A stretch of DNA of 10,325 bases from Alphaproteobacteria bacterium. Lineage in GTDB: Bacteria > Pseudomonadota > Alphaproteobacteria > Sphingomonadales > SMXR01. Below the pieces are notes generated by a model that saw nothing but the letters and a program-made list of their open reading frames with translations, was not told where the DNA came from and did no database searches. The stretch spans positions 1 through 10,325 of the forward strand of contig SMXR01000021.1 in assembly GCA_004356215.1 (NCBI GenBank), written 5' to 3'. The position numbers were made by a program, and so were the translations under genes. Below, piece after piece: positions 1-7,254 of this stretch (positions within the stretch are counted from its first letter, which is position 1; each line of letters begins with the position of its first letter).

Positions 1-515
1 CCGAAACCGCCGCGCTGGCGCTCGAGATGGGTCCAGGTCCGCACCAGCCGGCTTCTTTGGTATGTCAGGTGCGCCAGCTCAACCTGAAGTGTCCCTTCCC
101 GGGTTTGCGCGCGCTCGCCAAAAATCTCCAGGATCAACCCGGTGCGATCGATCACCTTAACCTTCCAGGCGCGCTCAAGGTTGCGCTGCTGGATCGGGTT
201 CAGGGCACAGTCCATAACCACCAGATCAATGTCCTCGGCCTCAATAAGCGCCCCAAAATCTTCCACCTTTCCGCTGCCCAGAAACGTTGCCGGATTGGGC
301 CGGGCCAAGGCGATAATCCTTGCGCTGGCAATCTCAAGGCCGATGGCCAGCGCAAGCCCTGCGGCTTCGTCAAGTTTCAGGTTCTGATCGCGCAAATAAA
401 TCGTGCCCGCAGCCCCCCGGGTGATGCGGCCAGTGCTTAACGAGGGGTGCAGGACCAAAGCCCGCATCGCCGAATTTGAACTGGAAATGGTGTTTTTATG
501 TTTACCCTTCGTCAT
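1..515 (-). CDS. hflX: GTPase HflX, N-terminal part (3' end outside window)
   Basis: HflX is a ribosome-associated GTPase that binds the 50S subunit and helps rescue or split stalled ribosomes, notably under heat stress. About 171 residues are present, reading off the left edge. Family motifs seen in order are PATFLGSGKV, the NPIQQRNLERAW stretch, DRTGLILEIFGERA, the EGTLQVELAHLTY segment and RLVRTWTHLERQRGGF. These make up the HflX N-terminal domain and the start of the linker; the P-loop of the G domain would lie beyond base 1. The ATG at 515 was chosen because GGAG sits 7 nt upstream of it; an in-frame ATG at codon 17 has no comparable SD. The gene follows hfq after 32 bp, as in many proteobacteria, so co-transcription is likely. 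The SD and start codon lie in the loop of a possible hairpin (separate entry). The identification is firm; the gene is cut by the window edge rather than broken. Confidence 0.95.
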   Translation of the reverse strand, partial: MTKGKHKNTISSSNSAMRALVLHPSLSTGRITRGAAGTIYLRDQNLKLDEAAGLALAIGLEIASARIIALARPNPATFLGSGKVEDFGALIEAEDIDLVVMDCALNPIQQRNLERAWKVKVIDRTGLILEIFGERAQTREGTLQVELAHLTYQRSRLVRTWTHLERQRGGF

Positions 516-549
516 CTAAATTCTCCGAAGGGTGGGTTTTGCACCCTTC
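504..549 (-). promoter_or_regulatory. Three-arm inverted repeat at the hfq–hflX junction
   Basis: Read on the minus strand, arm 1 GAAGGGTG (549-542) overlaps the hfq stop codon. Arm 2 CACCCTTC(G) (534-526) follows after a 7-nt loop, and arm 3 CGAAGGGT (511-504) lies in hflX codons 2-4. Arms 1 and 2 form a perfect 8-bp hairpin. Arms 2 and 3 form a different perfect 8-bp hairpin with a 14-nt loop that holds most of the GGAG SD and the hflX ATG. The two hairpins share arm 2, so they exclude one another. There is no U-tract, so an ordinary intrinsic terminator is unlikely. A role in hflX translation or in RNA processing is inference from the geometry. Confidence 0.5.
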
Positions 550-817
550 AGTCTTCTTTGCCTGCTTTGGCGTTATCGCCATTGTCTTCATCCGGGTCAT
601 AAAGATTGATAGGATGCGCAGGCATAATTGTTGATATCGCGTGTTTGTAAACCAGCTGTGCGGCATTGTCCCTTTTTAATAATATAGAAAAACTGTCAAA
701 CCAGGAAATAACCCCTTGCAGCTTGACGCCATTCATTAAAAAAACGGTTAGTGGCACCCGTTCTTTTCTGACCTGGTTAAGAAATACGTCCTGCAATTGT
801 GGTGATTTGTCGCGCAT
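548..817 (-). CDS. hfq: RNA chaperone Hfq
   Basis: Hfq is the hexameric Sm-like protein that pairs small RNAs with mRNAs. The 89-residue protein starts MRDKSPQLQDVFLNQVRKER, which holds the Q-x-x-D proximal-face region and a basic rim patch (RKER). Sm1 follows (VFLMNGVKLQGVISWFDSF), and Sm2 carries the signature YKHAISTIMP at about residues 57-66. A short acidic tail (DPDEDNGDNAKAGKED) ends the protein; it is shorter than the E. coli tail, which is common in Alphaproteobacteria. The E. coli QDPF proline is valine here (QDVF). The ATG at 817 follows AGGGG after 5 nt. A 97-bp AT-rich gap separates it from trkA, so hfq may have its own promoter, and hflX follows after 32 bp. The identification is secure. 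Confidence 0.98.
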   Translation of the reverse strand: MRDKSPQLQDVFLNQVRKERVPLTVFLMNGVKLQGVISWFDSFSILLKRDNAAQLVYKHAISTIMPAHPINLYDPDEDNGDNAKAGKED

Positions 818-915
818 TTTGACCCCTACTCTACACTTTTTGTCCTTGACCTTATCCGTGGCCGTTTATTTTTTTAATGTTGTGGCAGGGTTTATATGCC
901 CTGTACAGGGTTTAA
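818..915 (-). promoter_or_regulatory. trkA–hfq intergenic region, likely hfq promoter/leader
   Basis: This 97-bp AT-rich gap is the largest spacer on the trkA side of hfq. On the minus strand TATAAA (896-891) matches a -10 hexamer at 5 of 6 positions, but no good -35 lies 16-18 nt upstream, so an activator or another sigma factor may be needed. Further down the leader is an A-rich run, followed by the AGGGG SD of hfq at 827-823. The repeats listed separately overlap the -10-like element. The promoter assignment is inferred. Confidence 0.35.
886..914 (-). repeat. Two direct repeats TAAACCCTG spaced 20 bp, with a central palindrome
   Basis: On the minus strand TAAACCCTG occurs at 914-906 and again at 894-886, exactly 20 bp apart, about two helical turns. 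Between and overlapping them is the perfect 12-bp palindrome CCCTGTACAGGG (910-899). The arms CCCTG / CAGGG / CCCTG allow two alternative short hairpins. Same-face spacing near a -10-like TATAAA suggests an operator upstream of hfq. A trkA 3'-end structure is the alternative, although no U-tract follows. Confidence 0.45.
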
Positions 916-2292
916 TTAGAAAAAGTCGAGCCTGACCGCAAACAGCTTTTCAACCTTTTTGATGATATTTGAAAAGGCAAAAAGAATAACCCGGTCTTTG
1001 CTTTCCAATACCGTATCCCCCCTTGGCATGATCACTTCGTCACCGCGCACCACCGCCCCGGCCAAAATGCCCTCTGGCAAATGAAGGTCCCTGAAAGCCT
1101 TGCCAAACAATGGTGATGTTTCCAGAACCTCGGCTTCCATAATTTCCGCCTCGCCGTAGCGCAGGGAATGAAGGTTTCGAATTTTCCCCTTCCTTATGTG
1201 CTGCAGGATGGTCGACACCGTGGTTTCCTTCGGATCCAGGTAAACATCGATGCCAAGCGACGTGATCAGGGGCCCGTAAACCGGTTTGTTAATCAGGGTA
1301 ATAGCCCGCAGCGCCCCCATTTGCTTGGCCAGCAGGGATGCCAGAATATTGGTTTCGTCATGGTTTGAAACGGCAACAACGGTCTCGGCCTTGGCGACAT
1401 TGGCCTCCTTCAAAATTTCGGCATCAAGGCCGTCGCCATTAATCACCATGGTTTTTTTCAGGTTATTGGCGATGAAATCAGCCCTTTCCCTGTTGTTTTC
1501 AATCAGTTTGATATTAAGGTGGGGTGATTTGCGCTCCAGGTGCTCGGCCAAAAACAAGCCGACATTGCCGCCGCCAATAATGATAATGTTGCGGGCTTCC
1601 TTTTCATCATGACCAAAAACCGACATTGCCCGCTCAATATGGTCCCGGTCTGCAGCAAAATAAATATCATCGCCAATCAACATCTGATCGCTGGCCTTGG
1701 GAATGAACATTTTCTGGTTTCGGATAATCGCCATGACGGTGATGTGCAAATCCGGAAAAAGTTCGGACAGCTGTTTCAAGGGGGTATCGACAACCGGGCA
1801 ATTTTCTTCCAGGCGGATCCCGACCACGCGCACTTTATCGTCTGCGAATGGGACCATTTCAAAAACCCCGGGCACTTCCAGCCGACGGTAAATCGCCTGG
1901 GCTATTTCCTCTTCAGGCGAAATAATGAAATCAATCGGCATTTTCTTGGCGCCAAAGAGGTCGGCCCAGGATGGTTTGAGGTATGACCGGTTGCGAATCC
2001 GGGCAATTTTGGTGGGCACCCGAAACAGTGTTTCCGCCACCTGGCAGGCAACCATGTTGACCTCATCCGAATTGGTGACGGCAATCAGCATATCTGCATC
2101 TGCGGCATTGGCCTGCTCAAGAATATCTGGATCAGATGCATAGCCGACAATGGCTTGTACATCCAGATGTTCGCGAATCTTCTGGACCAGGTCATCCGAC
2201 CAGTCAATCACTGTAATGTCGTTATTTTGTTTGGCCAGATATTGGGCAATACTGTATCCAACCTGGCCCGCGCCGCAAATGATAACTTTCAT
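916..2292 (-). CDS. trkA: Trk system potassium uptake regulator TrkA
   Basis: TrkA is the cytoplasmic NAD(H)-binding gating subunit of the Trk K+ importer and acts on membrane subunits TrkH/TrkG, which are not in this window. The 458 residues equal the usual full length and form two tandem RCK units. The first Rossmann fold has GAGQVG at 7-12 with the acidic D30 that ends strand 2. The second has GGGNVG at 240-245 with E265. Each is followed by a TrkA-C ligand-binding domain (about 140-225 and 378-445). The ATG at 2292 lies 6 bp after the ntrX stop; its GGGG SD overlaps the last ntrX codon and stop, so the two are probably translationally linked. trkA downstream of ntrYX is a familiar alphaproteobacterial arrangement, suggesting co-expression of K+ uptake with nitrogen/redox signalling. 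No key residue appears missing. Confidence 0.96.
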   Translation of the reverse strand: MKVIICGAGQVGYSIAQYLAKQNNDITVIDWSDDLVQKIREHLDVQAIVGYASDPDILEQANAADADMLIAVTNSDEVNMVACQVAETLFRVPTKIARIRNRSYLKPSWADLFGAKKMPIDFIISPEEEIAQAIYRRLEVPGVFEMVPFADDKVRVVGIRLEENCPVVDTPLKQLSELFPDLHITVMAIIRNQKMFIPKASDQMLIGDDIYFAADRDHIERAMSVFGHDEKEARNIIIIGGGNVGLFLAEHLERKSPHLNIKLIENNRERADFIANNLKKTMVINGDGLDAEILKEANVAKAETVVAVSNHDETNILASLLAKQMGALRAITLINKPVYGPLITSLGIDVYLDPKETTVSTILQHIRKGKIRNLHSLRYGEAEIMEAEVLETSPLFGKAFRDLHLPEGILAGAVVRGDEVIMPRGDTVLESKDRVILFAFSNIIKKVEKLFAVRLDFF

Positions 2293-2298
2293 AAAAAA

Positions 2299-3753
2299 TT
2301 ACCCCGACCTTGTCTTTACCTTAATATGAGCTTCGCCACTCTCTTTATCAACCCATCCCTTAACCTGGACACGCGAGTACACCGTTAATCCCAAAAGCTT
2401 TAATTTTCTGTGAAGGGCCGACCTTTCCATGCCGATAAATTGTGCCGTGCGCGATACGTTGCCACTAAAGCGGGACAAATGAAAGCGAATGTATTCGCGC
2501 TCAAATACCCGGCGGGCTTCCTTTAGGGAACTGAACATCAGATTGAGGTCCGCCTCGGAATGGCCGGTACCAAGGGTTTTACCCTGAATTTCAGCGGGAA
2601 TACAACCGGCTGTAATGACATCATTTTCGGTTTCACTGGAACCGTGATTTAAAATCAAAAGGCGCTCAATAAGGTTTTTCAACTCGCGAATATTTCCCGG
2701 CCAATCATAGGCCTGGAGGCTGGCCAAGGCATCATCACCAATCTTTTTCACCGGGTACCCGGTTGAGGCCGACGCCGCAATCAAAAATTTATCAACCAGC
2801 GCGGGGATGTCTTCGCGGTGCATGGATAGGGGCAAAACCTCTACTGAGACCACATTCAGGCGATGGAATAAATCTTCCCTGAAATCGTTTGTTTTAATGG
2901 CCTCTTGCAAAATACGGCCAGTGGTGCTGATGACCCGGACATCAACTTCAACTTCCTTGGTGCCGCCAACCCGCAGGAAAATTTGTTCGGTTAAAACCCG
3001 GAGAATTTTTGCCTGGGTCGGCATCGGCATTTCATCGACCTTGTCGAGCAAAAGTGTGCCGCCATGGGCGCGCTCAAACAGGCCGGTTTTAACCACTCTA
3101 CCGTTTTGCTCAACCCCGAAGAGTTCCTGTTCCATATTGTCGGGCAGGATACTAGCGGCGTTTATAATCAGGAAGGGGCCGCTGGCCCGTCCCGAACCCT
3201 GGTGAATTAAGCGCGCGACCACCTCTTTACCGGCGCCGGTCGGGCCAATAATCAGAACCCGGCTATTTGTTGGCGCGACCTTGGCTATGGTCTGGCGCAA
3301 GGTGGCGACCACCGCGGATGATCCGGTTAAATCCTGAACCAGGCCGGCTTTTTGCTTCAAATCTTCGTTCTCGCGCCGCAACCTCTCGGCTTCGGTGGCG
3401 CGGCTCACCAGATGCAAAAGTTTGTCGGTCTGGAAAGGTTTTTCGATATAGTCATAGGCTCCCAGTTTAATCGAAGCGACCGCGGTTTCGATATTGCCAT
3501 GGCCGCTGATCATGATGACAGGCAAATCCTTGTGCCGGTTTTTCAAAATTTTCAAAACCTCAAGACCATCGCGCTTGCTGTTTTGCAACCAGATGTCAAG
3601 GACAACAAGCGAAGGCAACCGCCTTTCAACTTCGTGCAAAGCGGTTTCGCTGTCCTGTGCAGTGCGGGCTTTATAGCCTTCATCCTCAAGAATTCCCGCA
3701 ATCAACTCGCGAATATCCTCTTCATCATCGACGACTAAAATATCAAGCGCCAT
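2299..3753 (-). CDS. ntrX: Response regulator NtrX (REC–AAA+–Fis HTH)
   Basis: NtrX is the DNA-binding response regulator partnered with NtrY, linked in Alphaproteobacteria to nitrogen metabolism, redox/respiration and cell-envelope control. The 484 residues contain a REC domain (1-120) with acidic pocket DD at 9-10, phospho-acceptor D53, S83 and K105 (EKPF). An AAA+ domain (about 145-385) has Walker A GPTGAGKE at 170-177, arginine-finger region FREDLFHRLN at 291-300 and WPGNIREL at 351-358. A Fis-type HTH (about 430-456, GNVSRTAQFIGMERSALHRK) is followed by a short C-terminal extension. Two departures are visible. The GAFTGA sigma-54 loop is absent after ELFG, which I recall as typical of NtrX. 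Walker B reads LLLDKVDEM, so K238 replaces the usual glutamate; the codon is AAG. ATPase activity may therefore be impaired. The start overlaps the end of ntrY by 11 bp, and GGGG lies upstream. Confidence 0.95.
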   Translation of the reverse strand: MALDILVVDDEEDIRELIAGILEDEGYKARTAQDSETALHEVERRLPSLVVLDIWLQNSKRDGLEVLKILKNRHKDLPVIMISGHGNIETAVASIKLGAYDYIEKPFQTDKLLHLVSRATEAERLRRENEDLKQKAGLVQDLTGSSAVVATLRQTIAKVAPTNSRVLIIGPTGAGKEVVARLIHQGSGRASGPFLIINAASILPDNMEQELFGVEQNGRVVKTGLFERAHGGTLLLDKVDEMPMPTQAKILRVLTEQIFLRVGGTKEVEVDVRVISTTGRILQEAIKTNDFREDLFHRLNVVSVEVLPLSMHREDIPALVDKFLIAASASTGYPVKKIGDDALASLQAYDWPGNIRELKNLIERLLILNHGSSETENDVITAGCIPAEIQGKTLGTGHSEADLNLMFSSLKEARRVFEREYIRFHLSRFSGNVSRTAQFIGMERSALHRKLKLLGLTVYSRVQVKGWVDKESGEAHIKVKTRSG

Positions 3754-6073
3754 AGGTTTTTACCCCAATCCTGCTTTTTTGTTTTCTAGATTTTGCATTT
3801 TTCTGGGTCTTGGCCAGTTTTTTTGCCCGGTTCTCAAGGGCTTTTAAATCAAAACTCAGGGTGACCCGGGCGCCCTGGTTTTTTGTCCTGTTCTCGAGCA
3901 GGATAGCGCCGCAATGGTCTTCCATGATTTTACGGACAATGGCCAGGCCCAGTCCGGTTCCTTTTTCGCGGGTGGTGACATAGGGTTCCATCAGGCGTTC
4001 TGCCATGTCTTCAGGCAGGCCCGGGCCGGTATCCCTGACAAAAATTTCCAGCCTTTTTTCAGACGGTTTGATTTCAATGCTTATGGTGCCGGATTTTTTG
4101 TTATTCCTGGCCTTGCCGCCTTTGGCGTTGGCTTCCTGGATAGAATCAACGGCGTTCTTGATCAGGTTGGTCATCGCCTGCGAAATCTGCCGGCTATCAC
4201 AATAAAGCTTGAGCTCAGTGTTGGGCGCCGTGAATTTAAAATCAATCGTGGGGGCGCCGACTTCCTGCAGGAAAATCGCCTGGCGGACTATGGTGGTTAG
4301 GTTTTCTAACTTGAAAACCGGTTTGGGCATGCGCGCAAACGAAGAGAATTCATCGACCATGCGACGCAAATCCCCGACTTGGCGAATAATTGTATCGGTG
4401 CATTGATTAAAAACTGTGGCATCGCCTTCCAGGTTTTTGCCATATTTCCGTTTCAAACGCTCCGCCGAAAGCTGGATCGGGGTTAGCGGATTTTTAATTT
4501 CATGGGCAATGCGCTGGGCGACATCAGCCCAGGCAGCGGTTCTCTGGTCTGCCAATTGGTCGGTAATGTCATCAAAGGTAATGACGTATCCCCCGCCTGA
4601 ACCCTCCTCAACCTCAGCGGCAATTCTTACCAAAAGGGTGCGTTTTTTACCGGCCCGTTCGATCACAACCTGATTGACAACCCCAATCTCCTTTTCATTC
4701 AAAACCCGGTTCAACAGCGGCTTGAATTCGGGAACGATATTCAGCATTTTTTTGCCCTCAAGGTCTTTGCGGCTCTTGCCCAAAAAATCGCACGCCGAGC
4801 GATTGGGCAGGGTTATGATGCCGCGGCGGTCGAGGCCGATAACACCGGCTGAGACCCCCGATAATACTGCCTCTGAAAACCGCCGCCTTTCATCCAGTTT
4901 ACGGTTGGTATTTTTCAAATCTTTTTGCTGGCTTTCCAATTGCCGGGTCATTTTGTTGAAGGCCCGGCTGAGGATGCCAATTTCATCGCTGGCCGAGGTG
5001 GCCGGCAGCCGTGTTTTGAAATCTCCCTGGCCAACCTTTTCTACCGCCCAGGCCAGTTTACGGATCGGGTTGGTCAACTGCCCGGCAAAGATGAAACCAA
5101 TCCAGATGGCGCCCATCAACAGCAGCAACGCCACCACCATGAAAACAGCATTAAAATTGAACTGGAAGCCGGATCTTTCACTTTCAAGCGCTTCGTATTC
5201 CGCCAATGAATCCCGGGCGGTTTGCAGGTGGGCGAGCACGGCAGGATCGACATAGCGGCTAATAAAAAGGTAGGTGTCGAGAAAGAAATTCAGCTTGACG
5301 ATGGCCCGGACCCGGTCATCCGAGGTATCACTGACAACCACAACCTCGCCGCTTTTGGCGCGCTCGACCCAAGCCGATTCGACGCCGGGTGCAGCCGAGC
5401 CCAGATTTAAACGGGCCATAGCCAAAACATTGCCGGTACTATCAAAAACAAAGGCTTCCGAAAGCGCCCGTTTGGCAACCTGGTCTTCGACCAAAATCTG
5501 CAACAGCCTTTGATCAGTGGCAACCAGGGATGACTGGCGGTTGATATCATTGGCCATCGCCAACAGATCGCCCTGGATCGTAAGCCGGTGTTCAACAATA
5601 TAGGCTTCCGCCACCTCAAGCGATGAATTCAGGGTCGATCGCACCCGGTCTGAAAACCAGCTTTGCATCCCGCGTTCGATTATCAGGGCTGAAAAAATCG
5701 CTAAAATAATAACCGGGATGACGGCCATTAAGCCAAAATAAGTGATAATCTTGCCCTGAAGCTGGCCGCTCCCGACCTTCTTTTGCTGAAATAGTCCGAC
5801 AACGCGATGACCAATCAAGCCGGAGAATATCAGCAGGAATGCAATACTGGCCAACAATAGGATCTTGAAATTACCTTCGGCCAAATCAAATGGCCCGGCC
5901 TTGCCGTAAAAAATAATGGCGGTAACCGTGGCCAGCAAAAGCGATATTCCCGCCAGGACGATTTCCAGCTTGACCCGCAACCTGACCCGGCGTGCCCACT
6001 GCAAAATCCTTGCCCACTGCCTGTGCAGGGCAGAATTGCGCAAATTACTGAATTGACTGTTTATTTCATTCAT
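3743..6073 (-). CDS. ntrY: Membrane sensor histidine kinase NtrY
   Basis: NtrY is the inner-membrane kinase that phosphorylates NtrX. The 776 residues show TM segments at about 36-57, 70-93 and 113-133, an extracytoplasmic sensor region (134-305) and a fourth TM at about 309-331. HAMP (332-385) and PAS (about 395-505) domains follow. The HisKA H-box is RIAHEIKNPLTP with phospho-acceptor H524. The ATPase domain carries the N-box NLIKNAVDS (N640), G1 DTGPGLP (681-687) and G2 GTGLGL (705-710). All kinase motifs are intact. A lysine/arginine-rich tail (about 747-772) follows the ATPase domain. The ATG at 6073 has only a distant AAGGA upstream, so translation initiation may be weak. The stop overlaps the ntrX start by 11 bp. 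The preceding 137-bp gap may hold a separate promoter. With ntrB absent, this is the only histidine kinase in the block. Confidence 0.96.
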   Translation of the reverse strand: MNEINSQFSNLRNSALHRQWARILQWARRVRLRVKLEIVLAGISLLLATVTAIIFYGKAGPFDLAEGNFKILLLASIAFLLIFSGLIGHRVVGLFQQKKVGSGQLQGKIITYFGLMAVIPVIILAIFSALIIERGMQSWFSDRVRSTLNSSLEVAEAYIVEHRLTIQGDLLAMANDINRQSSLVATDQRLLQILVEDQVAKRALSEAFVFDSTGNVLAMARLNLGSAAPGVESAWVERAKSGEVVVVSDTSDDRVRAIVKLNFFLDTYLFISRYVDPAVLAHLQTARDSLAEYEALESERSGFQFNFNAVFMVVALLLLMGAIWIGFIFAGQLTNPIRKLAWAVEKVGQGDFKTRLPATSASDEIGILSRAFNKMTRQLESQQKDLKNTNRKLDERRRFSEAVLSGVSAGVIGLDRRGIITLPNRSACDFLGKSRKDLEGKKMLNIVPEFKPLLNRVLNEKEIGVVNQVVIERAGKKRTLLVRIAAEVEEGSGGGYVITFDDITDQLADQRTAAWADVAQRIAHEIKNPLTPIQLSAERLKRKYGKNLEGDATVFNQCTDTIIRQVGDLRRMVDEFSSFARMPKPVFKLENLTTIVRQAIFLQEVGAPTIDFKFTAPNTELKLYCDSRQISQAMTNLIKNAVDSIQEANAKGGKARNNKKSGTISIEIKPSEKRLEIFVRDTGPGLPEDMAERLMEPYVTTREKGTGLGLAIVRKIMEDHCGAILLENRTKNQGARVTLSFDLKALENRAKKLAKTQKNAKSRKQKSRIGVKTYGA

Positions 6074-6160
6074 TGTGTTGCCAGGGGGTCCTTACTCTAT
6101 TCAAAAGTGGCCGTACAAGGGGCTTTCAGGCCATTTGATGCAAAGAAGCAACAAACGTTG

Positions 6161-6191
6161 TATATAGGACACAAAGGCGCTGGGTTGGCAA
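6161..6191 (-). promoter_or_regulatory. Possible weak sigma-70-type promoter upstream of ntrYX
   Basis: In the 137-bp gap between the ntrC' stop and the ntrY start, the minus strand holds TTGCCA (6191-6186, 5 of 6 to the -35 consensus), a 19-nt spacer and TATATA (6166-6161, 4 of 6). The spacer is longer than ideal. I found no sigma-54-type GG-N10-GC element and no GC-rich terminator in this gap; the ntrC' stop is followed only by an A/T-rich imperfect inverted repeat. Tentative. Confidence 0.25.
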
Positions 6192-6210
6192 GAAAAATCA
6201 CCAAATTTTC

Positions 6211-7215
6211 CTATGTTTTCAAGTCCTTGGCATCAATATCAAGATTTTTGAGTTTTTTGCGCAGGGTATTGCGGTTGAGCCCCAAAAGCTGGGCCGCTTT
6301 CAGCTGGTTGCCGCGGGTGGCATTCAGGGTAAGTGAAATAAGCGGCCGTTCGACTTCCTTTAATATGCGGTTATAAAGCCCATCGGGCGGCAGCCGTTGG
6401 TCGTGGGCCTTGAAGTATTTTTCCAGGTTGCGGTAAATCGAAGAGGACAGGTTTTGGCCGCGGGCCATCCCGGTTTCCGTGGTCAGGGGGTTGGCCAGTA
6501 CAGCGGCAATATTGTTCCCGGTAATGCGCCGGCGTTTGCCCAGGACCTTAAGGCGCGTCACAACATTCCGCATTTCCCTAAGGTTCCCAGGCCAGCCGTA
6601 CCGAACCAGGGCATTCATTGCCTTTTCACTGATTTCCGGCGGTCGTACGGGTGCGTATTCCTGGCGCATAAAACGCCTGATGATAAGGGGAATGTCACCG
6701 CGACGGTGTTGCAGGTTAGGCAAGGAGAGGTTCTGCACATTCAATAGCCAATAAAGTTCCCGGGAAAAGGCATTATATTTGACCAACGAGTTCAAATCCC
6801 GCGAGGTCGCGGTTATCACTTTGGGCTGTGACCGCCGGCCCTCAAGCCCTTTTAGGAAGGCCGCCAGCCTTTTTTGTTCTGAAAGCGAAAAGTCAGCAAC
6901 ATCATCGATATAAAGGGTGTTCAGGCCGGCCTTGGTTTTTGCCCCCTTGGTGGCGTGGCGGCGCAGGAGTTTTTCCAGGTCTTCTTCGTTTTGCTCGGAC
7001 ACCAGGTAGGGGATGAATTTTCCACCCGTTCCCAGTTTGCCATGGATCAACCTGGCGATGGGCAATTTACCCGCCCCCGGTTCACCGAAAATAAGCGTGG
7101 GGTTTCTGCTGGAGGAAACGCGCTCAACCTGAATTTTCAGGTGCCGGGCCTGCGATGAATTGCCTGCCAAAATAGCCTCAAGAATATTTTTGTTTTCGGA
7201 AGTGCTGATTGTCAT
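6211..7215 (-). CDS. Receiver-less NtrC-like regulator (degenerate AAA+ plus Fis HTH)
   Basis: This is an NtrC homologue by position (dusB side of ntrYX) and by its C-terminus: LYNRILKEVERPLISLTL followed by an ATRGNQ-type HTH helix and LLGLNRNTLRKKLKNLDI match alphaproteobacterial NtrC DNA-binding domains closely. It has 334 residues against roughly 480 for normal NtrC because the N-terminal receiver is gone; the protein enters the AAA+ fold by about residue 14. Numbered from the ATG at 7215, Walker A is GEPGAGKL (44-51), without the usual E after K. Walker B is LYIDD (D104, D105). The GAFTGA loop is replaced by a short basic stretch. The FREDLYYRLNV arginine-finger segment reads FSRELYWLLNV, losing both arginines (S151, L157). 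GWPGNLRE is kept. The ATG at 7215 is preferred (AAGG 8 nt upstream); a GTG at 7236 would add 7 residues but has a poor SD. It probably binds DNA but seems unable to receive a phosphate or activate sigma-54. Confidence 0.9.
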   Translation of the reverse strand: MTISTSENKNILEAILAGNSSQARHLKIQVERVSSSRNPTLIFGEPGAGKLPIARLIHGKLGTGGKFIPYLVSEQNEEDLEKLLRRHATKGAKTKAGLNTLYIDDVADFSLSEQKRLAAFLKGLEGRRSQPKVITATSRDLNSLVKYNAFSRELYWLLNVQNLSLPNLQHRRGDIPLIIRRFMRQEYAPVRPPEISEKAMNALVRYGWPGNLREMRNVVTRLKVLGKRRRITGNNIAAVLANPLTTETGMARGQNLSSSIYRNLEKYFKAHDQRLPPDGLYNRILKEVERPLISLTLNATRGNQLKAAQLLGLNRNTLRKKLKNLDIDAKDLKT

Positions 7216-7254
7216 CACCCGCGCCTTAATTTTCACGACCTAAAAGAGTTACGC

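Noticed and set aside
27..440. A 137-residue plus-strand open frame at the left edge
   Set aside because: It is antisense to the hflX N-terminal region, whose motifs are unmistakable on the minus strand.
2299..3753. Absence of GAFTGA in NtrX as a novelty on its own
   Set aside because: As I recall, alphaproteobacterial NtrX proteins commonly lack this motif; only the Walker B lysine was kept as a finding.
6196..6210. A/T-rich imperfect inverted repeat just after the ntrC' stop as a terminator
   Set aside because: The stem is almost pure A/T with a mismatch and lacks a GC core, so termination is not supported.
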